Assembly (NCBI GenBank): GCA_947461015.1
Contig: CANHIR010000021.1
Span: 1 to 16,736 of the forward strand
Direction of reading: 5' to 3'
Source: Bacteroidota bacterium
Lineage (GTDB): Bacteria; Bacteroidota; Bacteroidia; Chitinophagales; Chitinophagaceae
Length of the DNA stretch: 16,736 nucleotides
Below the pieces are notes generated by a model that was not told where the DNA came from, searched no databases, and worked only from the letters and a program-made list of their open reading frames with translations. The position numbers were made by a program, and so were the translations under genes. Numbering within the stretch: position 1 is the stretch's first letter; the number at the start of each line of letters is the position of its first letter. Of this stretch, positions 8,020 to 14,568 are shown in pieces.

Positions 8020-9237
8020 TTATTGCACTAAAAAAGGGTTAGCCCATTTTTTATCAACGTACACATTTGCTCCTCCAAGCGTTTTTATAAATGCGACCAA
8101 TTGTGCAATCTCGGTAGTGGTTAAGTTTAATTTATTTCCAATGCCATTCTCCCTTAATCGGTTGTCTAAATTGTTATTAGCTGCGATATTAGGGATATTA
8201 TTATAATGGCCAACCACACTTTCCAGCGAAGAAAACTGACCTGTATGCATCATTCTTGAATTTATAGTGCCGTCTGCTTTAACCAAATCTCTTAATGAAG
8301 GAGCTCGAGTATTATTGGTTTCAATTGCGGTACTGCCAATAATTCCAACAATGCCATTGTTTCTTGAATTTGGGTCAATGTCAAATTCCGGTGCTTTGTG
8401 ACAACCATTGCAACCAGCACCACCGCTTATTCTCACTGCATTGCCATCAAAAACAGGAGGCGTTAAAAATAAATTCTTGCCTGCATTTTCAGTTGTAGTG
8501 AAATTTGGAAAAGGAGCGCCATCATTGTTAACAAGCCCTCTTCCTGCATCATATTTTGAATCAAAAGATTGTATACTTCTTACAAATTGAGCCAATGAAG
8601 TTTGTAATCTTGACTCAGTAACCACAGTATCACCGTATACCGTTTTAAAAATTTCTTTATAATAATTGATACGTGCTAATTTTTTAAGCAAGCTATCTAT
8701 GCCGGGGCGACCTTGGGTACCACTAAAACCCATTTCTGCATGATCTGCAATAGGCATGGTAGTTTGAATTTCTAAACTAGCTGCGCGCTCATTCCAAAAA
8801 AACTTTTCTTCTTTTGAAAATCTTGCATTAATCAAACGCATGGAATGTCTATCGGTTAAACCACCCAATACGCCACTACTAACTAGTGCGGTATCACTAA
8901 ATGCGAATGCCTGTTTGTGACAACTACCACAGGAGATGGTATTGTTAATGCTTAAGTTTTTATCATAAAACAAAACCCTTCCTAAAGTAGCGGTTGCGTT
9001 GGTTATTGAATTGTTGCCCGTATTGTCAAGCGTTATATAATTTGGCTTAGTTTGATTTGCATAATTGCTTAAGCTGTCAAAATTAATATTTGAACCAAAA
9101 GCAAGTTTTGTAGCCGCATAAGGATCTACGGCGCTATTGGTATTGGGAATGGTTAAATCTAATTTCTTACAACCCCAAATAACAATTATTATAGAGAATG
9201 CTACCGTGATTAGTTTGTAAGGAGTGATTTTACGCAT
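8020..9237 (-). CDS. Di-heme cytochrome c peroxidase (CcpA/MauG family), lipoprotein
   Basis: 405 residues. The N-terminus is a lipoprotein signal: a hydrophobic stretch to residue 22, then C23 in IWGCKK, so the mature protein should be membrane-anchored in the periplasm. Two c-type heme sites are present: C103-G-S-C106-H107 and C276-N-G-C279-H280. Between them PIADHAEMGFSG (162-173) matches the conserved segment near the peroxidatic heme. The C-terminal region has MMHTGQFSSLESVVGHY (329-345), where bacterial peroxidases place the methionine ligand of the electron-transfer heme. Family role: reduction of hydrogen peroxide with electrons from small cytochromes or copper proteins; MauG-type oxidation of protein side chains is the main alternative. 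Downstream on the same strand are DUF1801 and the alcohol dehydrogenase. Confidence 0.93.
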   Translation of the reverse strand: MRKITPYKLITVAFSIIIVIWGCKKLDLTIPNTNSAVDPYAATKLAFGSNINFDSLSNYANQTKPNYITLDNTGNNSITNATATLGRVLFYDKNLSINNTISCGSCHKQAFAFSDTALVSSGVLGGLTDRHSMRLINARFSKEEKFFWNERAASLEIQTTMPIADHAEMGFSGTQGRPGIDSLLKKLARINYYKEIFKTVYGDTVVTESRLQTSLAQFVRSIQSFDSKYDAGRGLVNNDGAPFPNFTTTENAGKNLFLTPPVFDGNAVRISGGAGCNGCHKAPEFDIDPNSRNNGIVGIIGSTAIETNNTRAPSLRDLVKADGTINSRMMHTGQFSSLESVVGHYNNIPNIAANNNLDNRLRENGIGNKLNLTTTEIAQLVAFIKTLGGANVYVDKKWANPFLVQ

Positions 9238-9334
9238 AAATTATTTTTTTAAAAATAGTGTTATAATTAACTAAAGACAATTTTATTTGCACTTAGTTTA
9301 ATGCATTAACAATACTTTAGGAACTTGATTAACA

Positions 9335-9348
9335 CCTTGAATTCAAGG
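9335..9348. promoter_or_regulatory. Perfect 14-bp palindrome upstream of the peroxidase gene
   Basis: CCTTGAATTCAAGG reads the same on both strands and lies about 98 bases upstream of the cytochrome c peroxidase start, just beyond the terminator of the rhodanese operon. Its size and place suit an operator, but no known binding site is recognised. A weak -7-like sequence (TAAAATTG on the minus strand, 9278-9285) lies between it and the gene. Confidence 0.3.
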
Positions 9349-9363
9349 AAACGGCATCTTAGA

Positions 9364-9401
9364 AAAAGAGGAGGTCATTCTAAACAATGACCTCCTCTTT
9401 T
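9364..9401. terminator. Hairpin terminator of the rhodanese operon
   Basis: Perfect 16-bp inverted repeat: left arm 9364-9379 (AAAAGAGGAGGTCATT) and right arm 9386-9401, with a 6-base loop. On the minus strand the stem ends in a run of five T, 24 bases past the stop codon of the DUF6132 gene, so it should end that transcript. The T-run on the plus-strand side is only four bases. Confidence 0.9.
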
Positions 9402-9424
9402 AATTATGATAAAATTAACTTTAA

Positions 9425-9625
9425 TTATAATTGCTCTTCTTTTTTAAATATACTCAAAACGAAGAATCCCATTATTGCTCCATATAAGCTGCTATTTAAA
9501 GGCTTTGAAGTGATTTTACAGGTTCCATTTGCACATCCCACAAACTTCCAATACAGATATCCAGCAATCGCACCTATTAAAATCCCAATGACTTCTAATT
9601 TGTATTTACGTAATAATGTCGTCAT
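9425..9625 (-). CDS. DUF6132-like mini membrane protein with a Cys-x4-Cys pair
   Basis: 66 residues from the chosen ATG. Basic N-terminus (LLRKYK), a first membrane helix at about 11-28, then the loop WKFVGCANGTCKITS (26-40) with C31 and C36, a second helix at about 47-60 and a short charged tail KKEEQL. This pattern matches the DUF6132 family of Bacteroidota as I recall it; no biochemical role is known. An in-frame ATG at 9658 would add 11 residues but would overlap the rhodanese gene by 31 bases. ATG 9625 lies 2 bases after the rhodanese stop and gives the usual family N-terminus, so I prefer it. As the last gene before the hairpin terminator, and behind two rhodaneses, it may pass or sense persulfide sulfur at the membrane (inference). 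Confidence 0.8.
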   Translation of the reverse strand: MTTLLRKYKLEVIGILIGAIAGYLYWKFVGCANGTCKITSKPLNSSLYGAIMGFFVLSIFKKEEQL

Positions 9626-9627
9626 GA

Positions 9628-9936
9628 TTAATTTAATTTTGCGCGAAGTCCATTCCATGAACCTCCATTGTATACTTCAATGCCAGCCGATTTTAAAACT
9701 GATTTTGCCATACCGCTTCTTGCACCACTTTGACAAACAGTAATTACTGGCTTATTTAACTTCTTAAGGCTATTCACTTCTCTTTGAATAATATTTACTG
9801 GAATATTTTTTGATCCTTTAATATGTCCACGATCAAATTCCTGAGGTGAACGTACGTCTATAATGATTGCACCTGCTTCTGCCAAGGCTTTAAAATCAGT
9901 GCCTGGTCCAAATAGTTTTTTTAAAAAGCTAAACAT
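9628..9936 (-). CDS. Rhodanese-like sulfurtransferase (first of tandem pair by coordinate)
   Basis: 102 residues, one rhodanese domain. An amphipathic leader MFSFLKKLFGPG precedes the fold and could touch the membrane. IIIDVRSPQEFDRGHIKGSKNIP (24-46) is the CH2A-type signature. The active-site loop is C68-Q-S-G-A-R-S, six residues long as in true sulfurtransferases rather than Cdc25-type phosphatases. YNGGSWNGL near the C-terminus is typical of small stand-alone rhodaneses. Family role: moving sulfane sulfur through a cysteine persulfide on C68. There is no signal peptide, so it is cytoplasmic. It lies one base after the stop of the second rhodanese and two bases before the DUF6132 start, so all three are certainly one transcript. 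Confidence 0.93.
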   Translation of the reverse strand: MFSFLKKLFGPGTDFKALAEAGAIIIDVRSPQEFDRGHIKGSKNIPVNIIQREVNSLKKLNKPVITVCQSGARSGMAKSVLKSAGIEVYNGGSWNGLRAKLN

Positions 9937-9937
9937 A

Positions 9938-10225
9938 TTAATTGTTATTTATGATATTATTTAAACCAAAAATTCCGCCTCCATTATAGGTGTCTGCAAT
10001 ACCGTTTTGTTGTAGAATGCCGGTAGCAATTCCACTTCTGCCTCCGCTTAAGCAATATACTACGATTGGTTTAGGCAGCGCAGCAATTTGCTTGATATTA
10101 GCTTCGACCGTATCTAATGGAATATTAATAGCCCCTGGAATATGATTTTCTTCAAATTCCATCACGCTTCTTACATCTAATAGTGTCCCTTTTTTCTCCT
10201 GAATGGATTTAATTACATTTTGCAT
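9938..10225 (-). CDS. Rhodanese-like sulfurtransferase (promoter-proximal)
   Basis: 95 residues, a minimal single-domain rhodanese. TLLDVRSVMEFEENHIPGAINIP (14-36) gives the N-terminal signature, and C58-L-S-G-G-R-S is the active loop with the persulfide-forming cysteine. The end, TYNGGGIFGLNNI, matches small stand-alone rhodaneses. It differs clearly from its neighbour in sequence, so the pair is not a recent duplication. The two may act in series as donor and acceptor of sulfane sulfur (inference). It is the first gene of the operon and carries a short predicted leader of about 15 bases below a promoter with a perfect Crp-type dyad. Confidence 0.93.
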   Translation of the reverse strand: MQNVIKSIQEKKGTLLDVRSVMEFEENHIPGAINIPLDTVEANIKQIAALPKPIVVYCLSGGRSGIATGILQQNGIADTYNGGGIFGLNNIINNN

Positions 10226-10245
10226 AGTATAACATTTAACTAGTA

Positions 10246-10253
10246 CAAAATTG
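10246..10253 (-). promoter_or_regulatory. Candidate -7 promoter element of the rhodanese operon
   Basis: On the minus strand the bases read CAATTTTG, matching the Bacteroidota -7 consensus TAnnTTTG at five of six fixed positions. It starts 22 bp downstream of the Crp-type dyad and predicts a transcription start near 10240, about 15 bases before the ATG. No good -33 TTG is seen, as expected for an activator-dependent promoter. Confidence 0.5.
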
Positions 10254-10275
10254 AGACTTTAATTTCTTGTATTGA

Positions 10276-10289
10276 GTGATATTTATCAC
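10276..10289. promoter_or_regulatory. Crp/Fnr-type operator upstream of the rhodanese operon
   Basis: GTGATATTTATCAC is a dyad with 6-bp perfect arms and a 2-bp centre, equal to GTGA-N6-TCAC, the core of the E. coli CRP site. The centre lies about 41-42 bases upstream of the predicted transcription start, the usual class II activator position. The Crp/Fnr gene ends 29 bases away, and its recognition helix (R-E-x-x-x-R) suits GTGA half-sites. A 7-bp A/T-only inverted repeat (10297-10315) between the crp stop and this site is too weak to call a terminator. Confidence 0.65.
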
Positions 10290-10317
10290 AATGGCGTTTA
10301 TTAGCCTTTAATAAAAA

Positions 10318-10947
10318 TTACTTCATCCATTCAAAAGCGTTTCGATTCATGATAATCCAGCCATTGTGCTCCATTTTTTTAAGTAATCGACTAACAACTT
10401 CCCTGGAGGTATTTAAATCGTTGGCAATTTCCTGATGTGTTAAATTTATTGTTTTTCCAAATTGCTTAACATGTCGTTTTATATAAAATTCTAAGCGCTC
10501 GTCCATGTTCTTAAATGCAGTCTCGTGAATAGTTTTAAGCAATTCTTCATAACGAGAGCGATAGGTTCTAATCACAAAATAATGCCAGCTCTTAAACTCG
10601 TTAAGCCACTTTTCCATAAATTCAATTGGGATAGCTAGGTACTGAATATCGGTAACTGCTTTAGCAAGAACCTGACTTTGTTCATGATGATAATTACAAA
10701 CTAATGTAACGGCACATGCTTCACCTGGATTTAAGTGATACATAAAATATTCTCCGCCATCTTCATCTTCTTGATATAGTTTAACCGTACCTTCCACTAC
10801 CAACATAGCTGATTTTATATTTTGACCCATTTTTAACATGGTGGTACCAGCTTTAGCCTCTTTAAGTTCCGCTTCCTTTAATATGGCTTCGTATAGGCCA
10901 TCTTCCCAATCGGGGAATATATTTTTTAGTGCTTCTTTCGTTAACAT
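10318..10947 (-). CDS. Crp/Fnr-family transcription regulator with two cysteines in the ligand cassette
   Basis: 209 residues from ATG 10947; an upstream TTG (10959) would add four residues and is less likely. Residues 20-110 form the cyclic-nucleotide-binding-type beta roll, 115-150 the dimer helix and 165-205 the winged helix-turn-helix. HQEIANDLNTSREVVSRLLKK contains R182, E183 and R187, corresponding to CRP R180, E181 and R185, which read GTGA. The cassette region GEACAVTLVCNYHHE (75-89) has C78 and C84 and lacks the arginine-serine that binds cAMP phosphate in E. coli CRP. The N-terminus lacks the cysteine cluster of FNR. It is therefore unlikely to sense cAMP or, by the FNR mechanism, oxygen. 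Thiol or persulfide sensing is my inference from the cysteines and the rhodanese neighbours. The probable targets are the two dyads flanking its own gene, including autoregulation. Confidence 0.92.
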   Translation of the reverse strand: MLTKEALKNIFPDWEDGLYEAILKEAELKEAKAGTTMLKMGQNIKSAMLVVEGTVKLYQEDEDGGEYFMYHLNPGEACAVTLVCNYHHEQSQVLAKAVTDIQYLAIPIEFMEKWLNEFKSWHYFVIRTYRSRYEELLKTIHETAFKNMDERLEFYIKRHVKQFGKTINLTHQEIANDLNTSREVVSRLLKKMEHNGWIIMNRNAFEWMK

Positions 10948-10991
10948 ATGGCAACTCAATTCAGCAGTAAAAGTAAGTCATTTAAAGGAAT

Positions 10992-11005
10992 GTAATAAAT
11001 GTCAC
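10992..11005. promoter_or_regulatory. Second Crp-type operator in the divergent crp / mini-membrane-protein region
   Basis: GTAATAAATGTCAC matches the minus-strand reading of the first dyad (GTGATAAATATCAC) at 12 of 14 positions. One half-site is GTGAC and the other GTAAT. It lies 45 bases upstream of the plus-strand gene at 11050 and also 45 bases upstream of the crp ATG on the other strand, so it could act on both. Confidence 0.5.
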
Positions 11006-11027
11006 CAAGTAAAGCGTGAAGGCTGTT

Positions 11028-11035
11028 TACCTTTA
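11028..11035 (+). promoter_or_regulatory. Candidate -7 promoter element of the mini membrane protein gene
   Basis: TACCTTTA matches TAnnTTTG at five of six fixed positions. It begins exactly 22 bp after the end of the second Crp-type dyad, the same spacing as at the rhodanese promoter. The predicted transcript would start near 11040, leaving a leader of only about 10 bases. Confidence 0.45.
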
Positions 11036-11049
11036 TACAAAATAGAACC

Positions 11050-11253
11050 ATGCGAAAGTTTCTTTATAAAATAGATTTCACTTTAGTTTTTAGATTAAGT
11101 CTAAGTTTAATTATGCTAGTTGCGGCATTTAGGCAATCGGATATGGTTTCGGGGGCTTTTGGTTTATTCCTGGCTATTTATGCCATCATTGGTGCGAAAT
11201 ATAAAGTGGGTTGTGGGTATAACAATTGCGGTTATACACCTAGGCGGAAATAA
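11050..11253 (+). CDS. YgaP/DUF2892-like mini membrane protein with a Cys-x4-Cys pair
   Basis: 67 residues. There are two predicted membrane helices at about 12-27 and 32-50, then the loop KVGCGYNNCGY with C55 and C60, and a basic end TPRRK. Size, helix pattern and the terminal cysteine motif resemble small YgaP/DUF2892-like membrane proteins often found beside rhodaneses. I recognise this by pattern only, so the family name is tentative. The gene is divergent from the Crp/Fnr regulator and appears to share its operator region. Placing a second G-C-x4-C membrane protein in the same locus as DUF6132 suggests a related job in membrane sulfur or thiol handling (inference). The start is the first ATG; no Shine-Dalgarno is seen. 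Confidence 0.75.
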   Translation: MRKFLYKIDFTLVFRLSLSLIMLVAAFRQSDMVSGAFGLFLAIYAIIGAKYKVGCGYNNCGYTPRRK

Positions 11254-11298
11254 AATAAAACTATCTTTACCAAATCCTTTTTTGATTAATCTATTTTC

Positions 11299-12549
11299 AT
11301 GAAACTTCCCCAACTAGTTCTTATTGTAATCTTTTCATTGTTTTTTACTAATTATATAAATGCGCAGACAACTGATTCATTAGTATATAAGCATAAGAAA
11401 AACATCTTTACCTTGGCTTTTTATAAACAACCCGGCAAGGACTCCATGGTGGATTTTATAGACGGCGCATATCGCATTTTAAAAATCAACAAACCGCGTT
11501 CTCAAGGTGAAACAGCAAATAAAGCATATCTAACTTTATTCCCAAGTGTAGAGTATAGTATAGCAACTGGTGTTTCTGCTGCTATTAAAACAAGTTATTT
11601 ATTTGCAAAAGAACCCACCAACCAAAATAGGTCTACTATTTATTCTGTTTTAAAATACACGCAAAAAAAGCAAGTAGTTGCACAATTGGTAACCAATATT
11701 TGGTCAAAAAATGGTCAATATAATTTTAATAGCAATTGGTCTTATTTAAAATTCCCGCAAAAAGATTTTGGATTAGGAAGTAATAGTCGTTTGAATTTAT
11801 TCGACCAATTAGACTATTCATATTTAAAATTGCATCAATCTTTACTTAAGAAAATTGGACCTAATTTATTTTTCGGCCCTGGCGTTAATATAGACTACCA
11901 TTGGGGAATAACAGACACAACAAGTATGTCAAAGCCGGTTTATGGCTTCAATCAATATGGCGTTACAAAAAATTCAAACTCAACAGGATTCCTCCTTAAC
12001 TTATTATATGATACCAGAGTAAACAATGTGAGCCCTGTTGCCAACAGCAGTTACCTTAATTTAGCTTACAGAAACAATGTTTCTTTTTTAGGAAGTGATC
12101 AAAACTGGCAATCTATCATTGTTGATTATAGAAAGTATTTACCTTTCCCAAAGGACAGTAAAAACATTTTAGCTTTTTGGACCTACGATCAAATCACAAC
12201 CAGCGGTAAACCACCTTATTTAGATTTACCTTCCACAACAAACGATCCGTATAATAATTTTGGGAGAGGATATGTACAAGGCAGGTTTAGAGGGGATAAA
12301 TTATTATTTGCAGAGTCGGAATATCGTTTTGGAATCACAGAGAATGGATTTATTGGAGGTGTTGTATTTGCGAACGTACAAAGTTTATCTGCACTTAAAG
12401 GTCAAGCCATTCAAGGCGTATTAACAGGGTATGGACTCGGTTTGAGGGTTAAATTTAATAAGCATTCAAACACGAATCTTGCTTTAGATTATGGAATTGG
12501 ACAAGGCGGATCAAAAGGTTTTTTTATGAACTTAGGCGAAGTATTTTAG
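11299..12549 (+). CDS. BamA/TamA-like outer-membrane beta-barrel protein (surface antigen D15 family)
   Basis: 416 residues. A signal peptide ([23 protein letters not shown]) is followed directly by alternating beta-strand sequence, with no POTRA repeats. The [24 protein letters not shown] region (about 328-351) matches the hallmark of the D15/Omp85 barrel, where an R-G-F/Y loop folds into the barrel and is followed by a strand with ExEYR. The last residue is phenylalanine (LGEVF), as in outer-membrane beta signals. Length and lack of POTRA make it one of the barrel-only Omp85-like proteins common in Bacteroidota. It is not the essential BamA, and its substrate is unknown. It lies 45 bases after the mini membrane protein gene, possibly with its own promoter. 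The stop overlaps the convergent VF530 gene by 4 bases. Confidence 0.82.
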   Translation: MKLPQLVLIVIFSLFFTNYINAQTTDSLVYKHKKNIFTLAFYKQPGKDSMVDFIDGAYRILKINKPRSQGETANKAYLTLFPSVEYSIATGVSAAIKTSYLFAKEPTNQNRSTIYSVLKYTQKKQVVAQLVTNIWSKNGQYNFNSNWSYLKFPQKDFGLGSNSRLNLFDQLDYSYLKLHQSLLKKIGPNLFFGPGVNIDYHWGITDTTSMSKPVYGFNQYGVTKNSNSTGFLLNLLYDTRVNNVSPVANSSYLNLAYRNNVSFLGSDQNWQSIIVDYRKYLPFPKDSKNILAFWTYDQITTSGKPPYLDLPSTTNDPYNNFGRGYVQGRFRGDKLLFAESEYRFGITENGFIGGVVFANVQSLSALKGQAIQGVLTGYGLGLRVKFNKHSNTNLALDYGIGQGGSKGFFMNLGEVF

Positions 12550-12764
12550 GCTTCAATCATCCTAATATATAAGTCTTCCACTTTTTTTCTGGCCCAAGGT
12601 GTTTTTCTTAAAAATTTTAAACTGGATTTAATACTTGGATTGCTATTAAAGCAGTTGATAGGAATATGCTGTCCTAAATCCTCCCAGCCAAAATATTTAA
12701 CCAACTCGGTTACAATATATTCAAGGGTTTTGCCGTGTAAAGGATCTTTTGAAACTTGTTGCAT
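12546..12764 (-). CDS. VF530 family (DUF2132) small protein
   Basis: 72 residues from ATG 12764; a TTG two codons upstream is less likely. The whole protein matches the VF530/DUF2132 family: [16 protein letters not shown] near the start, FGWEDLGQ, then [20 protein letters not shown] and [12 protein letters not shown]. It is basic and helical, and the family is described as DNA-binding-like from structure, with no established cellular role. It is convergent with the barrel protein gene, whose stop it overlaps by 4 bases, and divergent from the pseudouridine synthase gene with only 29 bases between starts. A 12-bp palindrome TTGCATATGCAA covers its start codon. Confidence 0.9.
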   Translation of the reverse strand: MQQVSKDPLHGKTLEYIVTELVKYFGWEDLGQHIPINCFNSNPSIKSSLKFLRKTPWARKKVEDLYIRMIEA

Positions 12765-12793
12765 ATGCAATATTAAGTAATTTGCTAGTGTCT

Positions 12794-13402
12794 ATGAATA
12801 CACATCGGTACTTTTTAGTGAATAAGCCCTATAATATGGTCTCTCAATTTGTGAGTACCCATGATGTGCGTTTACTTGGGGACTTGGGTTTTAATTTTCC
12901 GGAAGGAACGCATGCCATAGGTAGGCTAGATCAAAAATCGGAAGGATTACTTTTATTAACCACCAATAAAAAAATTACCAAACTACTTTTTCAGGGCCCT
13001 ATTCCACATAAGCGAACCTATCTCGTTCAAGTAAAAAACGCAATGGCTGCGGAAACGGCAACTAAACTAGCAGGAGGCATTGAGATTAGTGCTAAAACGG
13101 GTGCCCATTTTATAACCACTCCTTGCGAAGTGGAAATAGTTACAAAGCCGCCTAATTTATTTGAGATGGGTAAACCTTTGCATGAAAATGTTATTACTAC
13201 ATGGTTGACCATTACGTTAACGGAAGGAAAATTTCATCAAGTACGTAAAATGGTTGCCGCTGTAAATCATAAATGTATTCGTCTTATTCGCGTTGCCATT
13301 GAGGATATTCAATTAAGCGATATGCAACCTGGTGAAGTAAGAGAGATAAGTGAAAAAGATTTTTTCAATAAGTTAAGGTTAACTGATAATGCTTACATTT
13401 AA
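12794..13402 (+). CDS. RluE-like pseudouridine synthase (RsuA family, no S4 domain)
   Basis: 202 residues from ATG 12794. A TTG further upstream could open the frame but would overlap the divergent VF530 gene, so it is rejected. YFLVNKPYNMVSQF at 6-19 is the family start. HAIGRLDQKSEGLLLLTTN (40-58) contains the catalytic aspartate D46, and GKFHQVRKMVAAVNHKCIRLIRVAI is the conserved C-terminal motif. There is no N-terminal S4 RNA-binding domain, as in E. coli RluE, which modifies U2457 of 23S rRNA. The same target is likely but not proven. It is the first gene of a probable pair with the serine hydrolase, 8 bases downstream. Confidence 0.92.
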   Translation: MNTHRYFLVNKPYNMVSQFVSTHDVRLLGDLGFNFPEGTHAIGRLDQKSEGLLLLTTNKKITKLLFQGPIPHKRTYLVQVKNAMAAETATKLAGGIEISAKTGAHFITTPCEVEIVTKPPNLFEMGKPLHENVITTWLTITLTEGKFHQVRKMVAAVNHKCIRLIRVAIEDIQLSDMQPGEVREISEKDFFNKLRLTDNAYI

Positions 13403-13410
13403 AGTATCAA

Positions 13411-14544
13411 ATGCTAATTATGTTTAAAATAACAACGCGCACATTTTGCTTTTTGATTTTATCAATGCTTTCCATAAATAATTTAAAGGCGCAAGCTGTT
13501 GACTATGTAAAAGTAGCTACTTACTTAAATAATTTATCCCAAAACGATAAATTTAGTGGAGTTGTTTTAATTGCCGAAGAAGGCAAAGTAAAATTTGAGA
13601 AAGCATATGGCAATATAAATGACGAAAAGAAAATTCCAAATCAAACGAATACCATATTTGAGTTGGCTTCTGTTAGCAAACAGTTTACGGCCATGACAAT
13701 TATGATGTTGCAAGAAAAAGGGTTGTTGAAATATGACGATTTGGTTGAGCAGTATATTAATATTCCTTACAAAGGAATTAGCATTCGACAATTACTAACA
13801 CATACTAGTGGCTTACCCGATTATCAAGATATAATGGATAAGCATTGGGATAAATCGAAAGTGGCAAATAACACCGATATAATTGACTATCTTAACAAAT
13901 ACGCTCCTCCATCACTATTTGAACCGGGTTCAAAATACGAATATAGTAATACCGGCTTTGTAATATTAGCAAGCATTACTGAAAAAGTTTCGGGCAGGGA
14001 TTTTATTGAATTTTGTAACAAAGAAATTTTTGACAAATTAAAAATGAATAACACTGCTATTAGAACATTGGAACAGAAAGCAGCAACTAAAAATTTTGCA
14101 TTGGGTTACATGTTCGTTCCTGAAAGAAATAAGTATGTCCGTGCGGATTCCTTTCCATCTTCAAATTATACCATTTGGTTAGGCAATAGAAAAGGACCTG
14201 GCCGTATCAGTTCAACAGCAGAGGATTTATTAAAATGGGATCAGGGCTTGTATACTAATATATTAATTAGTCCCAAAACCTTACAAACTGCATACACGCC
14301 AATGACACTGAAGAATGGCAATATTTCAAACTATGGCTTTGGATGGGAGCTTATACCGAATGCAACCAATGGAAAAATAGTTTGGCATAACGGGGATAAT
14401 CCCGGCTATAAAACATTAATCATGCGTTTTATAGATCAGAAAAGAACATTAATTGTTTTATGCAATAATGCTACCGATGAATTTGTGCATTTAACCAATA
14501 CATTAAGAATGATCGTGGCTGGAGAAGCTGGTTCTGTTAAATAA
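13411..14544 (+). CDS. Serine hydrolase, class C beta-lactamase / penicillin-binding-protein-like fold
   Basis: 377 residues. A signal peptide covers about residues 1-28 (FCFLILSML...LKAQA), so the protein is exported to the periplasm or beyond. The active-site motifs of the beta-lactamase-related family are intact: S87-V-S-K90 with the nucleophile S87, Y178-S-N180 as the general base motif, and H326-N-G328 in place of KTG. LLTHTSGLPDY (128-138) is also characteristic. HxG in the third motif is usual for esterases, D-aminopeptidases and similar enzymes rather than for true beta-lactamases, so antibiotic resistance should not be assumed. The gene follows the pseudouridine synthase by 8 bases. 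A second ATG at 13420 is an alternative start. A perfect long hairpin lies 24 bases after the stop. Confidence 0.92.
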   Translation: MLIMFKITTRTFCFLILSMLSINNLKAQAVDYVKVATYLNNLSQNDKFSGVVLIAEEGKVKFEKAYGNINDEKKIPNQTNTIFELASVSKQFTAMTIMMLQEKGLLKYDDLVEQYINIPYKGISIRQLLTHTSGLPDYQDIMDKHWDKSKVANNTDIIDYLNKYAPPSLFEPGSKYEYSNTGFVILASITEKVSGRDFIEFCNKEIFDKLKMNNTAIRTLEQKAATKNFALGYMFVPERNKYVRADSFPSSNYTIWLGNRKGPGRISSTAEDLLKWDQGLYTNILISPKTLQTAYTPMTLKNGNISNYGFGWELIPNATNGKIVWHNGDNPGYKTLIMRFIDQKRTLIVLCNNATDEFVHLTNTLRMIVAGEAGSVK

Positions 14545-14568
14545 GCGCAGCATTTAATTCACTTTATC

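Noticed and set aside
9261..9275. Possible PerR box (TTATAATTA...) upstream of the cytochrome c peroxidase gene
   Set aside because: Only the left half resembles TTATAAT-N-ATTATAA. The right half does not match, and the region is A/T-rich enough to explain it.
9387..9743. Plus-strand open frame of 118 codons across the DUF6132 and rhodanese genes
   Set aside because: It is antisense to two well-supported genes with clear family motifs, starts inside the terminator hairpin, and its product shows no recognisable feature.
9628..10225. Tandem rhodaneses as a recent gene duplication
   Set aside because: The two proteins differ in N-terminus, active-loop sequence (CQSGARS against CLSGGRS) and most other positions, so the pair is old or independently recruited.
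10948..10959. Longer start (TTG) for the Crp/Fnr regulator
   Set aside because: It adds only four residues through a rare start codon. ATG 10947 gives a normal family N-terminus and leaves the promoter region free.
12759..12770. Palindrome TTGCATATGCAA at the VF530 start codon
   Set aside because: It largely consists of the start codon region with the ATG/CAT symmetry, is A/T-rich and short, and has no second copy in the window.
12749..12793. TTG start for the pseudouridine synthase giving 217 residues
   Set aside because: It would overlap the divergent VF530 coding region and adds residues with no family counterpart. ATG 12794 lies just before the conserved start of the fold.
13411..14544. 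Reading the serine hydrolase as an antibiotic-resistance beta-lactamase
   Set aside because: The third motif is HNG rather than KTG and the chromosomal context is housekeeping-like. Most such proteins are esterases or peptidases.
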